Origin: Polytrichum commune
Taxonomy: Eukaryota; Streptophyta; Polytrichopsida; Polytrichales; Polytrichaceae
Assembly: GCA_950295325.1 (NCBI GenBank)
Contig: OX485804.1
Location: 45,002,429-45,066,428 of the forward strand
DNA length: 64,000 nucleotides
Direction of reading: 5' to 3'
Shown here: positions 1 through 12,433 of the stretch, one piece after another
Layout: each line of letters begins with the position of its first letter
How positions within the stretch are numbered: position 1 is the first letter of the stretch
Made by a program: the position numbers and the translations under genes
The notes under the pieces: model-generated
Told to the model about the DNA's origin: nothing
Databases searched by the model: none
What the model saw: only the letters and a program-made list of their open reading frames with translations

Positions 1-160
1 TTAGTAGACTCCGAACCCGTCTCTTGATTGAGACTAAGTTCAATTATATGATTAAAATATACTATTAAATCCAAGAGACTCTGTGGCCACATGCACCTCC
101 GGTACATGTATCCCTAAAGGTGTGTGGGTGTTATTTGGTTAGTTTTTCCATGGGCTCTTT

Positions 161-2581
161 TAAGGTATGTGGGTGTTAGTTGGTTCGATGTTCATGTTTC
201 TCCAACTTCTATTGATTAGGGTTTACACAACAAAATCTCGTGTTGCATTATCGAATCTACGATGAAACATCTGCAACCATCGGATTGAAAATCGGACGTT
301 TTCTGGTTTAGTTATGGTTATTGGAAGTGCATGTTTGTTGATTTATGAATTGGAGACATAGGTCCTCCCAATCGTGTGTGTTGTTGAGTGTGGAGGACTT
401 GTGAATGTTTGAAGGCTTGGTCCAGTCTCTTTTAAACTTGTGTGTTGTTGATGTTTGCTCTTTGATCCTCACCAAACCACTTGCCAATCAAATATAGGGA
501 GTTGATTAAGAGAACATGCCACTTAAGAGGGTTCAAGCATGGTAAAGTGGATGGCTCTTGATCCTTGCACAAGTTTAAGTGAAAGTGATACAAAGCAACA
601 TACTGACTTGAATTTTATGAAAAAGATCATAAACATTTATAAAAACATATTGATTGACAAAGCCAATCAATCTATGTTGACCAAAATAATCTAAAAAAAA
701 AGTCTATGTATGTTAGAAGACGGTGCAAGTGGGTGTGCAAGTGGTGATATTCAACAAGTGAGTGTCAAATTTTTGTTTAAAATATGATAAAATTACATTG
801 AATTGATAATTTTCTAACAAAAATATTTGATAATGACCTCAAGTGTATAATGACTTCAAGGGTTATTTTTAAAAGTAATCAAGTTTCAAATATTGAAGGT
901 CATGAAATTTACGTCCAAAACCAAATCTAGCCATTTGCTTTTGAGCATTACTTTTTAATGATAATTTTTAAAGATCTTATCTTGGTATTCTACAATTGAG
1001 TACTTAACATAACAATAGAGGTCACCATGGATGGGTTTTTCAATTCAAACAACATTTTGCTACTACTTTTAGGCATTGGACGAACAAAAAACTATGGTTT
1101 TAAGATACCAGAGCACTTTTTGGTCCACTGCACCATGCTCGCATCCAATACCCATCTACCTTATCCTTCTAAGGTTGGCATGCCTAAGATGGATGCTTTT
1201 CTCTGTGCGACCACTTCTTGTAGGATATGAAACACACAATTAGTGGAAGATGATTAGCAAATCCAAATCATGCATGTAGTTGCATGCCTCACTATGTTTG
1301 GAGCTCATATGAAAACCTAGGTCTCATCAAAGAGAATATTCTATTTTTCCCCCATTAAGTGGTTGTATGGGTTCCCCCAATCATGTTGACTATTGAGTCT
1401 ACAATGGCTAGCATACTTTGAACATGTAAACCAATCTCTTTTTAAGCACACCTCTTTTTGGAGCCATTTCTTAGATTCACACCTAACCACATACCACTCA
1501 AATACAAGTTCCCAAATCATTGATGTGTTCGATTTAGTCATGTTTGCCACACTGATCATATTCACATAATGAAACTTGTAATGCATCAATAAAGCTTTGA
1601 TGTGATACAAGTTTGTCTATATTCTTTGATTATGTCATGACCATCAAAACTACAACAATGTGAGTGGATTATTTTAGATGAAAACCTAGGTCTCCTCAAT
1701 GATGTTGACAATGGAGTCTAGAGTGCTTAACAAAAGTGCGGGGACATAGTCCAATCTCTTTTGATCACATGTCTTGTTATTGCCCATTCTTAGATCAAAG
1801 TTCTCAATCCTCTACTGATCGTACTAACATAATGAAACTTGTGTTTCATTAGCAAATCTTTGATGCAACGTCAGCAAAAATCGGATTGAATATTGTACCT
1901 TCTTTGATTTAGCTATGATAACCTAAAGTACAAGTGTGTTGATTCTTTAGAAGCGTACCTAGGTCTCCTCAACTATGACTCAACTATGTTGACTATTGAA
2001 TCTAGAGTAGTTAATAAATTTTAGGTACATAGTCCAATCTCTTTAAGCGCATATCTATTTTTTGTCCATCCTCAGGTCTACACCTAACCGCACATCACTC
2101 AAATATAGGTGCCTTAGTAAGAAAAGTAACCAAGTTATGCCCCCTATACCTTAGAGTTATTTTTAGCTTAAGCCAATGCCCATGTGAAGACAAAAGTAGC
2201 ATAAGACATGTAGGTGTTATGTGGTTAAGTTTTCATGTTCCCCAACTTTTACCAATTATATATACACAACAAAACTCATGTTGCATTAGCAAATCTATGA
2301 TGAAACATCTATAAAAACCATATTGAAAACCAGACCCCTCCAATTTAGTTATGGTTATTAGAAACGCATGTTTGTTGATTTCTTAATTGGATACATAAGT
2401 CCTCCCAATTGTGCTCACTATTGAGTGTATAGTGGTTATTAATATTTGAAGACGTAGTCCACTCTTTTCTAAACATGTGTATGTATATGATGTTTGCTCT
2501 TTGATCCTCACCAAACCACACACCAGTCAAATGTAGGGGTCTGATTAAGAAAATGAGCCACTTAATACCCATCTACCTTAC
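161..2581 (+). repeat. Family A MITE-like repeats, three copies
   Basis: Two good copies (about 161-530 and 2200-2581) and a diverged one (about 1835-2130) of a ~370-bp dispersed repeat. Each begins with a form of AAGGTATGTGGGTGTTAT and ends near GACCCATCTACCTTA. The two ends are roughly inverted (AAGGTA..TGGGT), which suggests a non-autonomous DNA transposon. More copies lie near 17755, 26013, 54070, 56498 (reversed), 59965 and 61678, with fragments near 14860 and 41440. No coding capacity is visible. The stretches between the copies show no gene. Confidence 0.7.
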
Positions 2582-4440
2582 ACTTGTGAGTTCTCTAGCT
2601 CCCATGTTGAAACTTGACTCATTAGCATTTTTGTCCCTATCCCATGCCAACAAGATTTAGCAAAAGGAAAAGGAAAAAAGGAGAACAAAAGAAGCAAATG
2701 TATAAAAACAACGGATCCACGTCCTAACAAAAAGTATGTATATCTTGATGACATGGCTCAAGTGCAAAGGAGTCCTCATGAAGAAGTTTAATGTTTTCCT
2801 CGCCTTCCATGTCTCAAGCTTCTAGGTGTTGTGGTGGCAAGCTTACTTGGCCATCACTTTTGTTTCTCAAGCATTCAAGTGTTATTGTGACTAACCTATT
2901 TCAGAAGTCACTTTCCCTATTTGCTACATACAACTATCCACATGCCAATTCAAATTAATATGCAAATGACACTTCCTCCACAAGGTTGACAATACTAAAT
3001 GATTGAACAATCATTAGGAGATTATTTATTTTATTTTATTTGTAGTCCCGCATTCCCCCAAAAAACCCATGTCACATTGCCCCCCCCCCCCCATTATGGG
3101 ATTGTGATTGCAAATGGAGCTAATTGATATAATAGAAACGGTGCTAAGAAAATCGTTTTAAGAGAACCAAAAAAAAATACAACAACAATAACAAACGTCT
3201 GTATTTCACTGACGTGAATTTGAGCCTATTGGCCCTTCTTTGTTCAAGAGTTGTCATTTAAAGACTATAATTATGATCAAGACATGATTGATAAAAATAA
3301 ATAAGAAATCAAATCTTTCTTCTTAGTAATGGAAAGGGTGTTCAATGCAACAACATATGCCTTATTTGATTTATGCATGGAATAGTTAGAAGGGCTCAAA
3401 TCATATTTGTGGACATTCTCAAATCATATTTTAAAGTTCGAATTTAACCTACAACACTCTAAGTTAGTGTTTACATTATGTCAAGTACAACTATGGTCAT
3501 AACAATACTCAATGCTAGGGTGTTGCTCTCCTAGTGCCAAGAATTTTGGGATCATCATGCCGCATTGATGTTGGGCCACCCTTGCAAATTGGTCAATACT
3601 TAGCATGAGTGATGTTTGTTTCACAAGGGGAAATTTCACAATTGGGCCGGACCTAGGGGTTTAATACTTGGAATGGAGAAAAACTTCAGTATTATAGAAA
3701 TTGGTGATAATCAACCAAACTGCATGGATGTCAATGCCCACATGGTTGATGAGTGTCGATCAAATTTGGCACCAACTAATGCCATTACTTAGCAGCGTGA
3801 GAATAATTGCCCATTATTTCAAGGCCAACAATGCAAGTAGGCCTACCCCTCCCCCTCTAGAAAGGTGCACAAGGGGGTAGGCCTAGTAATGTTATGGTCC
3901 CCTTTGAACCATGGTTTGTTTTATTTTTGTGTTGTGGTACACCAAATGTTTTGTTTATACTTGTCCATGTTAAGTTGTGGCTTTTGCATTAACTACGTGT
4001 ACTTATTTATGAGCTTTCCAACAAAACATGGAAACATTCAAACAAAGTGAAACCTACGTAAAGACATTTTATTACATGTTTAGTTACTATAGAAAGCTCA
4101 AATAACAATGCCAAGATGCGAATTGCCTCCATCCACGAGAATTGGGGGACAAGCCCCAAACACATGGAAAAGTGAATATAATGAATCATAATTGCAATCC
4201 AACCATGATTCAAGCATGGTGTGAATGCTCTTACAACATTGTGCATGTTTCATTTGTTTGTGGCGTCTCTTGTAACCAATGTATATTGGTGGACTTGTGT
4301 GTATATGTGTGTGTGGTGGGGGGGGGGGGGGCTTTAGACATAAGTATCAGCTATTTAACATTGATCCAAAGAACATGATATGGACTACATTTGCAACATG
4401 AGGCTAAGTCCTCCTTTACAATATAGAGGTTGAGAGGTTG
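2582..4440. other. Intergenic, no gene seen
   Basis: AT-rich sequence with short frames only. It includes a run of C at about 3080-3092 and a run of G at about 4318-4331. I see no protein motif, RNA gene or clear transposon ends here. Confidence 0.5.
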
Positions 4441-5340
4441 AAGATTTAAGGAGCCTTCTCATTGGTGAAGAGCCTTTTCCTCACACTAGTTTACTCAAAT
4501 TTACTCTACACGTGCACTCACCCAAAAACAACAGAGAAAAGCAAGACATTGAGAGAAATCAAAGCCGAGAGAAGGACGAAGGAAGGCTGCGAAGGCCAGC
4601 AGCCAAGGGTGACGAGGTCGAGCGCGAGGGGAGACGACGCAACAACGAGGGTATGGAGCCGGGCAGTCCGGGTATGGAGTCGGGCAGGCCGGGTTTATAG
4701 ACGGGTATCCGACCAGATACGGAGCCACAGTAAGCGACGGGAGCCGGCCACGTGGAAGTAACAGAGCCGTTGGGGAACGTGACTGGAGCCCCGGGAACGG
4801 ACTGGAAGCCGGCGGGAACAAGCCAAAACCAATGGGAGCGAGTGCGAACCGACGGGAACAAAGCCGTAGTGAACGGATGAAGACATTAGTAAGTTAGGTT
4901 AGAGATTAGTGATGATGTAGTCACTTCTTGGATGAGAGGCAAGCACTTAGTGATTATAGGAAGTGACCACTTAGTAGTTAACCAACAATGAGTAGACACG
5001 TACTTACTAACGCGGAAGGATGAAAGACAATGCCAAGGGATTTCCATCCCTTGGATGACATTAACCGCTTTAACTATCTAAGCAATGAAAGGATGAGATC
5101 TTGGATGAATGACCCATGAATGGTAACCGCACACACCTAGGCACATCTAGGTATTAGAAGGAATTGCAACCAATCCACTTCTCACGAACATCTATATTTA
5201 GCACGTGTGGTTTCTGTAAATAGATGCGACAGACCTAAATTTAGACTGCAGCCTTAATTCAGACTAAAATTAGCCTAATTAGACATTTGGCATTAGGGGC
5301 CACACCTAACCGCTAATTCAACCAATTATAAGATTTCAAA
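4441..5340. other. GC-rich island and unexplained spacer
   Basis: Positions 4560-4870 are much richer in G and C than their surroundings and repeat short blocks such as GGAGCCGGGCAG, GGTATGGAG and GACGGGAAC. Frames stay open on both strands for about 100 codons, but the peptides are low-complexity Arg/Pro/Ser-rich and match nothing I recognise. The rest is AT-rich spacer. Confidence 0.4.
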
Positions 5341-5356
5341 ACCTATATAAAGGGGC
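5341..5356 (+). promoter_or_regulatory. TATA-box-like element
   Basis: CCTATATAAAGG at about 5342-5353 is a good plant-type TATA box. It is followed within about 60 bp by the start of a long purine-rich transcript-like region. With no coding frame downstream it may be the promoter of a degraded LTR element or of a noncoding transcript. Confidence 0.45.
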
Positions 5357-5439
5357 ACTACGGACCCCTATACCACCTCATTATTCATTTCAACAATCCA
5401 ACGTGAGCGTCAAGAGGAGCATTATCGGGAGCGTTTTAA

Positions 5440-6700
5440 CGAAGACCTATTTGGAGCATTATCGGGAGCGATTTGAAGACAATCGAAGCTTCGCGATTTT
5501 ACTCAAGGAATCGAAGATCTTTTCGAGCTTGAAGACTTAAAGGATTGAAATATATCCTCGAGCTTGAAGACTTAAAGGATTGAAATATTATCCTCGAACT
5601 TGAAGACGACTGAAGGCCCAAATCTGAGGGACCACGAGGCCGCAAGGCGTGAAGACGAAGGCCGAAGACTTAGAGAAATTTGAAGTCTCTAAAACTCTTA
5701 GAGAAATTTGAAGACTCTAAATTTTTGAGATATTCGAAGACTGAAGGCCCAAGGCTGAGGGACCACGAGGCCGCGAGGCGTGAAGACGAAGATCGAAGAC
5801 TTAGCGACATTTGAAGATACTCGAAGACGAACGCCTTCGAGTTTGAAGACCGAATTTAGACTGAGAGCCCGCGATACTGGAGGCCCGCGGACTGGAGACC
5901 GCGACTGGAGGACCGCGGAACCGGACGACGAGTTACGAGACTTGAAGATTGATTCATAACGAATCCGAAGACTTGGAGATTTGAAGATCCCTTTTGGGTG
6001 TACCTTGAAGATTGAGGGCAGAGGTACTGAAAGACCACGAGACCATAGGAGCGAAGACTAAAGACCTGTGAAGTATTTGAAGACTTGATTGAAGACTTTT
6101 GAAGACCGGGAGAATATGGAAAGCTAAAGGGGCCACAAGACTGAGGGCCCATGAGACTGGAGGACCAAGAAGACTTTAGGATTTAAAGGTCTTTTCAAGA
6201 GATTACGAAATCAAGGACTACAAGAAAAGACTTGAAGACATTAAAAGCTTTCTTCAAGATTTGGAGACTGAGGGCCCTTGGGACCAGAGGACCGCAAGCC
6301 CGAGACCAAGACCACAAGTTTGAAGCCCTTTTGAGGACTAAAGGTTTAAATGAACTTTCTAACCAAGATCTAAGATACCTTTTGGGTCTAAGGAGATGTC
6401 AAGATATCAAAAGTGAAGATGCTAAGAGATTGACAAAATCTGAAGCTCATCGTGAAGACAAAGAAGATTGCGTAAGGAATCCAAGACCGAAGCACTCAAG
6501 AGAATAGGAAGATTAGAGAAGATCCTTCCTAGGAATTTAGAGATATTCAAGAATGAAGAACTAAACTCTCATGAGTAGAGAATACAAAGGAAAACCAGAC
6601 AAAATGGAACTTTAGAAGAATGAAGACATTAAGAGGATTTCAAAGCCATCATTCGAGAAAATAAGAAATTAAAGACCATCAAGTAGTCAACTTCCACTTT
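5440..6700 (+). repeat. Purine-rich GAAGAC/TTGAAGA repeat tract
   Basis: About 1.2 kb of irregularly repeated words such as TTGAAGACT, CGAAGAC, GACTGAAGGCCC and GGACCACGAGGCCGCGAGGCG. A longer unit of roughly 130 bp is seen twice (about 5610-5700 and 5735-5810). No frame stays open for more than about 100 codons on either strand. It could be the untranslated leader of a decayed retroelement, or a degenerate satellite. Confidence 0.55.
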
Positions 6701-7531
6701 GAAGGCATTGCAATGAATTGTTAAATGAAAACTCTCAAAGTAATGTGATTGTGAACTTTGGTTGAGGATTTATAAATGAATGGAAGAATGTTGTTATTGA
6801 TTACAAAAAAACACTCTCTTCATTCGTAACACTTAACCTCGACATTAGGATTTCGGGGAACATAAGCTTGAAAGCTTAGACTACTTTCTCCTTAGAGATT
6901 TATCCAAGAGGAAACACCTTCAAAAGTTAATTTAGATAAGTGTAGTGTCCATGTAAACCGGTCAACAGCGGGTTACACCGTCTAAGTTGCTGAGGGTTTG
7001 AAGGTGACCTCGACACTACACTTGAGCTTAAACTTGAAGACATACAAGCTTAAGTGACGCCAACTTGATGGATCCCCCATGACCCCACGTGGAACGTCTA
7101 CAACCTCTTGGTAAGTTACAACCTAATGGAGGTCACTTGGGAATGTCAAGAATTTGAGTTTTTTTTGTTTTGTGGGCCCCAAGACTTTTTGACATATGTT
7201 ATGAATACTCCTTTATATATTATCATTGTTCCCTTCATATCTCACTTTGAGCATGGTCACTTTCCACTTGCTCAAATCTCAATAGTTTGATCCTTGAATA
7301 GAAGCTTGTCATATCCAAGTATCAATCTCATGAGAATTGCAAGTTTGAGCTCTCAACTTGGGCTTGAATGAGGAGGGGCTTCAACTCAGATACAACTAAA
7401 TTGGGGTGTGTGTGTATTGAGGGAGGGGGGGAATTTAAGTGCATTATGAAGCAATCAATGAAGAGTGTTATTGCAATTTATCCCACTACCCGAATCCCAA
7501 CATATCACTAGGGGAAGGTCCCGGATGTGGA
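6701..7531. other. Intergenic with a short inverted repeat
   Basis: AAGTGTAGTGTC near 6938 is inverted as GACACTACACTT near 7011, bracketing about 60 bp. No coding region is recognised in the rest of the stretch. Confidence 0.35.
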
Positions 7532-7890
7532 TAACATTACCCAACCCAAACGTCTTAACTCCGGCGCGGAGTTCGATGCGGCTCCGATGCGGCTCCGGGG
7601 AGGTTCGGATGCCAGCTCCGGTGGGTTCGGGTGGGTTGGGGCAAAAATTGCCCCCTATTTTTTTGATTGGGTGGGGCCTTACTTGATCTCATAAGGGGCC
7701 TCCTAGAGTAATTTGGGGCCGTAGAACCCAAATTTAGCAAAAAAAAACCAAAAAGAGTCATCAAGGGGCCATAACAGGGAGGGCCAGAAAAATGGACCCA
7801 CCGGAGTTGGCATCCGAACCTCCCCGGAGCCGCATCGGAGCCGCATCGAACTCCACGCCAGAGTTAAGACGTTTGGGTTGGGTAATGTTA
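7532..7890. mobile_element. Foldback / MITE-like element with ~95-bp inverted repeats
   Basis: The left arm (7532 to about 7628) and right arm (about 7795-7890) are close inverted copies over roughly 95 bp. The shared end reads TAACATTACCCAACCCAAAC and the arms are GC-rich inside (GATGCGGCTCCGATGCGGC). About 165 bp lie between them. The arms differ by a few substitutions, so the element is not brand new. A TA dinucleotide sits at both tips; no longer target duplication is clear, so the superfamily is undecided. The open frames across it are by-products of the GC-rich arms. Confidence 0.75.
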
Positions 7891-8961
7891 GGGCCCGGAT
7901 GTTAGATAAGAATAGCATCATCTATTAACAACCATTTGGCATAATCTAAGCTAATAAGAAAAACATAAAAGTACATGATAATATCCAAGACATGACTTTA
8001 CTTAGTCCCCACTAAATGTTCACAACCTAACTATAGTTGCATACTAATAGTTTATTGTTCACAAGCAAATATTCACAGTATCAGTCATTGCTATCGGGCA
8101 TGTGCAATGCTAGGATTTTTCTTTACAGTAAACACATGCCCTCCTCATGTTTGAATAACATGAGTTTACTAAGGATACTCCCCCCCCCCAATTTGCAGCC
8201 TTTCTAAAGGGGGAGGGGTAGGCAGTAGGCTCAAATTAGGGGCCTTTATTCTAGGCTATGTTCCTTGCTCACAACTTATACTGTACATCTACAGGTGGCA
8301 ACGACACGTGCAAATGGCTGGAAGACACACATGGAGTCCAGGTTGACACCTAAACGGCATCGTGGTTTAAAAACTCATACTCTATGAATTAAATACCGCA
8401 AGTGACGAGCCGAATTGCCAATTCCCTCTTGTAAAATAAACAGTAATTAGATTAGGTAATGTTTATTTTACAAGGATGGCCTACCACAATAAGGATTACT
8501 CTTCCAAAATTCTTGACATTAGGGGTGCAACACCCTAGTGTTGAATAACATTACGAAGTCAAGGCTTCATTCAATATTCATACACTTGATACAAAGCATA
8601 GGAGGAGCTAGGTGCTAACCCTACCCATACCGCCACTTGAAGAATGCCATGGAGAGTTGATGGTTTTAGGGTTTTGATTATTTTTGTTTTTTTAAAATAA
8701 ATTTTATGTGGAATTTCTATAGGAGGGGAGCCGGGACTGGCACAAAGGGCCACCTTAAGGTATAGTAAGCTTATTCACTTTTTAGCCGACTGCGGCGAGG
8801 GAGCGACGTTGGCTCAAAAGGAGAATGGACCCATAAACTTCCTTTGATTTTTTTATATGAGAAAAGGCAGGCCCATAAGCTTGGAATATGCTCCCACAAC
8901 TTTGGCAGCTGAACAGCATGAGATGGGAATCGTGAACAGGAAGGAATTTGGCCACTAATAA
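7891..8961. other. Intergenic, no gene seen
   Basis: AT-rich spacer with a run of C near 8171 and no recognisable coding frame or transposon ends. Confidence 0.4.
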
Positions 8962-9937
8962 GGGCCACTTCACACGCGAGACTGAAGGCCCGTGACCATC
9001 GCATTCGAAGATCTCTCATTGGCCAACAAGGGCCGAGACCATCCACAGTCGCAGTTTGGCCACTACGGGCCACTTCACACGCGAGACTGAAGGCCCGTGT
9101 CCATCGCATTCGAAGATCTCTCATTGGCCAACGAGGGCGGAGACCATCCACAGTCGCAGTTTGGCCACTACGGGCCACTTCACACGCGAGACTGAAGGCC
9201 CATGACCATTGCATTCGAAGATCTCTCATTGGCCAACGAGGGCCAAGACCATCCACAGTCACAGTTTGGCCACTACGGGCCACTTCACACGTGAGACTGA
9301 AGGCCCACGACCACTGCATTTGAAGATCTCTCATTGGACAACAAGGGCCGAATCCATCCACAGTCACAGTTTGGCCACTACGGGCCACTTCACACGTGAG
9401 ACTGAGGCCTGTGACCATCGCATTCAAAGATCTCTCATTGGTCAAAGAGGGCCGAGACCATCCACAGTCGCAGTTTGGCCACTACGGGCCACTTCACACG
9501 TGAGACTGAAGGCCCACGACCACTGCATTTGAAGATCTCTCATTGGCCGACGACGGCCGAGACCATCCACAGTCGCAGTTTGGCCACTACGGGCCACTTC
9601 ACACGCGAGACTGAAGGCCCACGACCATTGCATTCGAAGATCTCTCATTGGCCAACGAGGGCCGAGACCATCGGCATTCACTTCACAGTAGAAGGTGAAG
9701 GCCTAAGGTCCAAAACAATTATCATGGATGAAAAGCTTGCATGGTTTTCTACGTGGTTGATTATAGGTAATGTTTTATGGTTTGCCAGAATTTGTGGAAG
9801 ACCCAACTCCAAGAGGTAAGCCTAATGAAAATTCATGTAGACCATGTCTGTTAAACAATAGGTATGACTTTCTGACGGGAGTCGAGGGCTGCCACAATTG
9901 CATGGTCACGGCCCCTGGCTCGTTTGTGGAGTGGCCT
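8962..9937. mobile_element. Tourist-like element, family B copy 1
   Basis: Begins GGGCCACTTCACAC after a TAA and ends GTGGCCT before a TAA, consistent with the 3-bp target site of PIF/Harbinger-type elements. The body contains the family B landmark CCAACTCCAAGAGGTAAGCC near 9805, a worn version of the hairpin that is perfect at 59297-59367. The left end is expanded into a seven-copy 105-bp array, listed separately. Three related elements lie at 13966, 58514 and 59110. No transposase is encoded, so it would need one in trans. Confidence 0.7.
8963..9672. repeat. 105-bp tandem array, about 6.8 copies
   Basis: Units start with GGCCACTTCACAC at 8963, 9068, 9173, 9278, 9383, 9487 and 9592. The spacing is 105 bp, except one unit of 104. 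Each unit carries the family B terminal sequence followed by GAAGATCTCTCATTGGCC. Because 105 is a multiple of three, long open frames run through the array on both strands (224 codons on the minus strand at 8771-9445). I judge these to be repeat artefacts and not genes. Confidence 0.95.
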
Positions 9938-10650
9938 TAAGTTATTGAGTTATCCTTATTTCTTTGTCATCACCGCCATGAACGACTCTTAGTTGACATG
10001 CTTTGGTTATTCCTTGTAATTTGACTTAGATTATGTTTGTTTGTGTGTTTGGAATGTGATAAGGTGAAGGCGTGGCCTCACATAACTTTGAGCTTGCAAG
10101 TTTAATGGGCCAAGGTATAAGAGTTTGAGTTCTCACTTTAGATGGTGGAGGTTGGTCAAGGCTAGACGCCCACCTCTTTGAGTTTGGCCCTGACCACATT
10201 TATTGAGGTGGTAGTATGTTTTTTTTGGGTTGATAATTAGATCCCGGAATTAGCATCAGAGATCTTAAATTAACTTAGAGGGAGCCACTTCATATGAATA
10301 AGCCACAATTCTATTGGGGGTCATGTATTTATTATACCTCCTTTGTCTTCATTGTAGCAGTGGGGACCCAACTCAAAGAGGTCTTCTGTCCAACCATGGC
10401 TGTGAAGGAGGTTTTGTCTCAAGATTGGTCCACACTTTTCCCTTTATTAATTTGAAGTTGAAGCCCCACCATATTGAAAAACCAAACCTCCACCCTTTTG
10501 GGCGCATGTCAAGGGCATGCAAGCGTCCGAATTCTTTTACCTTGGCCCACCAAACTTGCAACTCAAGGTGTTTGTGGCAAGGGGCATGAGTTACCTGGAA
10601 AATACATATATTTTTAACTGGGGATTCGGGAAAGTGAAGTGACTCATTGT
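9938..10650. other. Intergenic, no gene seen
   Basis: Spacer between family B copy 1 and the next pair of repeats. Short frames only, none with a recognisable motif. Confidence 0.4.
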
Positions 10651-11470
10651 AGCTACAGTACACTAGATAGTCCTGTTAATGTGGGTGTAAAAGTAGCATG
10701 GAAATAATTAGCGTGGGCCATGCTTATTTTCTAGTCAAGGTGGAATCAACGTGGGTCGTAAACCTGGGGTCTTCCCCTAAGTCTTCATGAAGACTTTCAA
10801 CCAACACATTAAATATAATTTGAAGCACAAAAGTAGCACAAAATGAATCAATCACCCATGATTTTCTAGAAAAGCAATTCATGTGACCCATGCTAATTTT
10901 CTACTAGGAATTCATCATGGGCTCTAGAAAACTACTATGGCCCACAATTATAGGACTATTTAGTGTAGTTGCCGGATCTCCTTGTTCAGTGGATTCGTCC
11001 CCATGGCCATTGTATATCATTGCGTTCACATTGACAAATTGGCAAAAGAACATGGAGGAGAAGAAATCGATGCTTTACTTACCTTACCTTAATATACTAT
11101 AAAAATGCGGCAACCATGACTTTGCTTTTGAATCGGTGATTTAGGAAAGTGAAGTGACACATTTGTAACTACACTAAATAGTCATGTTGATGTGGGTGGA
11201 AAATTAGCGTGGGCCAAACTAATTTTTTAGTCAAGGTGGAATTAACATGGGTCCAAGAACCCGGATCTTCCCTATGTCTTCATGGAGACTTTTGACCAAC
11301 AAACTAAGTATTAGTTATAGGGCAACAACATCACACAATAAGATAATCACCCACATTGAATTTCTTGAAAACAATTGATTTTGACTACGCTAATTTTGTA
11401 CTATAAATTTGGTGTGGGTTGGAAATTAGTGTGGCCCATAGTAATAGGACTATTAATGTAGCTAACATAC
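10651..11470. mobile_element. Two neighbouring related MITE-like elements
   Basis: About 10656-10970 and 11176-11466 share the same order of landmarks: GAAAGTGAAGTGAC, a left end with ACTAAATAGTC or a variant, AAATTAGCGTGGGCC, GTCAAGGTGGAAT, and a right end GGACTATTTAGTGTAG. Within each copy the two ends are inverted. The ends resemble those of the element at 27790-28128. No coding frame is supported. Confidence 0.6.
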
Positions 11471-11631
11471 TCCCCGCTCATTTATGGTGCGTGCCTGCAC
11501 ACACACACACATATAAATAAACATAAATATATATAGAAGGTGTGCAGGGACTCACCTTGCACTCTTTGTTATTAGACACTTGTATTTGAGTTGGTACATT
11601 GCAAGCTTTTGTAGTTCAAAACTGGTATTGA

Positions 11632-12335
11632 ACATACACGTGTTACGATGGGATTGGACTACATGCTCAAAATCTAGACACCATTATCGGTCTAGTTTCA
11701 ACATAGTTGGGAAGATCTATATCTTCACTCGTAAAGAGAAAAAAGACAAATTCTTATAACTTTTGCATCTCAACTCTGATTCTGAATTTTAAAATGAAAG
11801 TCTTCATGTTTCACAATTGCTAATTGGATTAAACTCCGGATTTGACCCACATGTTAAAAATTGTGGGTGGATTAGGAGTGCCCACAACTTTAATAGGACC
11901 ACGTACCCTTGTCTCTTTGAATGCACTGGGACATCATCATCGATCAACAACAAGAAAATGTGAAAGGGAGACGTGCTAACAAACAAACATGTGTTACAAT
12001 GAGAATGGACTATATGCTCACAATATAGACACCATTGTAAGTTTAGTATTGAACACAACTGTAAAGCTCTAGTATGTGTTCGTTTAGCAAAGAGGAAAAA
12101 GAAGAAGAAGAAACAAAACAACGTCTTTTATACCTTTTGCATCTCAACTCCGATCCTAGATTTTAAAATAACAATCTTCGTGTTCCACTATTGCTAACGG
12201 GATTAAACAACTCCGGACTCGATCCACGAGTGTAAAGTTATGTTTGGGGTTGGGAGTGGCCACAACCTTGAATAAGGCCACCACATAAGCCCCCTTATAT
12301 CGTTGAATGCATGGGACATCATTGATGGGCGAGAC
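11632..12335. repeat. Tandem duplication of a ~354-bp unit (family F)
   Basis: A ~350-bp segment beginning CGTGTTACGATGGGATTGGAC at about 11638 recurs at about 11990, diverged but collinear (ACACCATT, TTTTGCATCTCAACTC and GGGACATCAT occur in both). A third relative is near 62260-62450. No gene is seen. Confidence 0.65.
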
Positions 12336-12433
12336 AAGGGAATGGGAAGGAAAGGGGCAGGGAATCGTTTCGTTTGGGGCTCCTTCTTCATTTGCATGCA
12401 TTATTGTTTGTATGGGAAGGGAGGGAAGGCGAG

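Noticed and set aside
4501-4861. Overlapping ~100-codon ORFs in the GC-rich island
   Set aside because: Low-complexity peptides, frames open on both strands because of base composition, no motif.
8771-9445. 224-codon minus-strand ORF as a gene
   Set aside because: It is a translation of the 105-bp tandem array; the open frame follows from the unit length being a multiple of three.
9209-9819. Plus-strand ORFs of 107 and 114 codons
   Set aside because: Same array read on the other strand.
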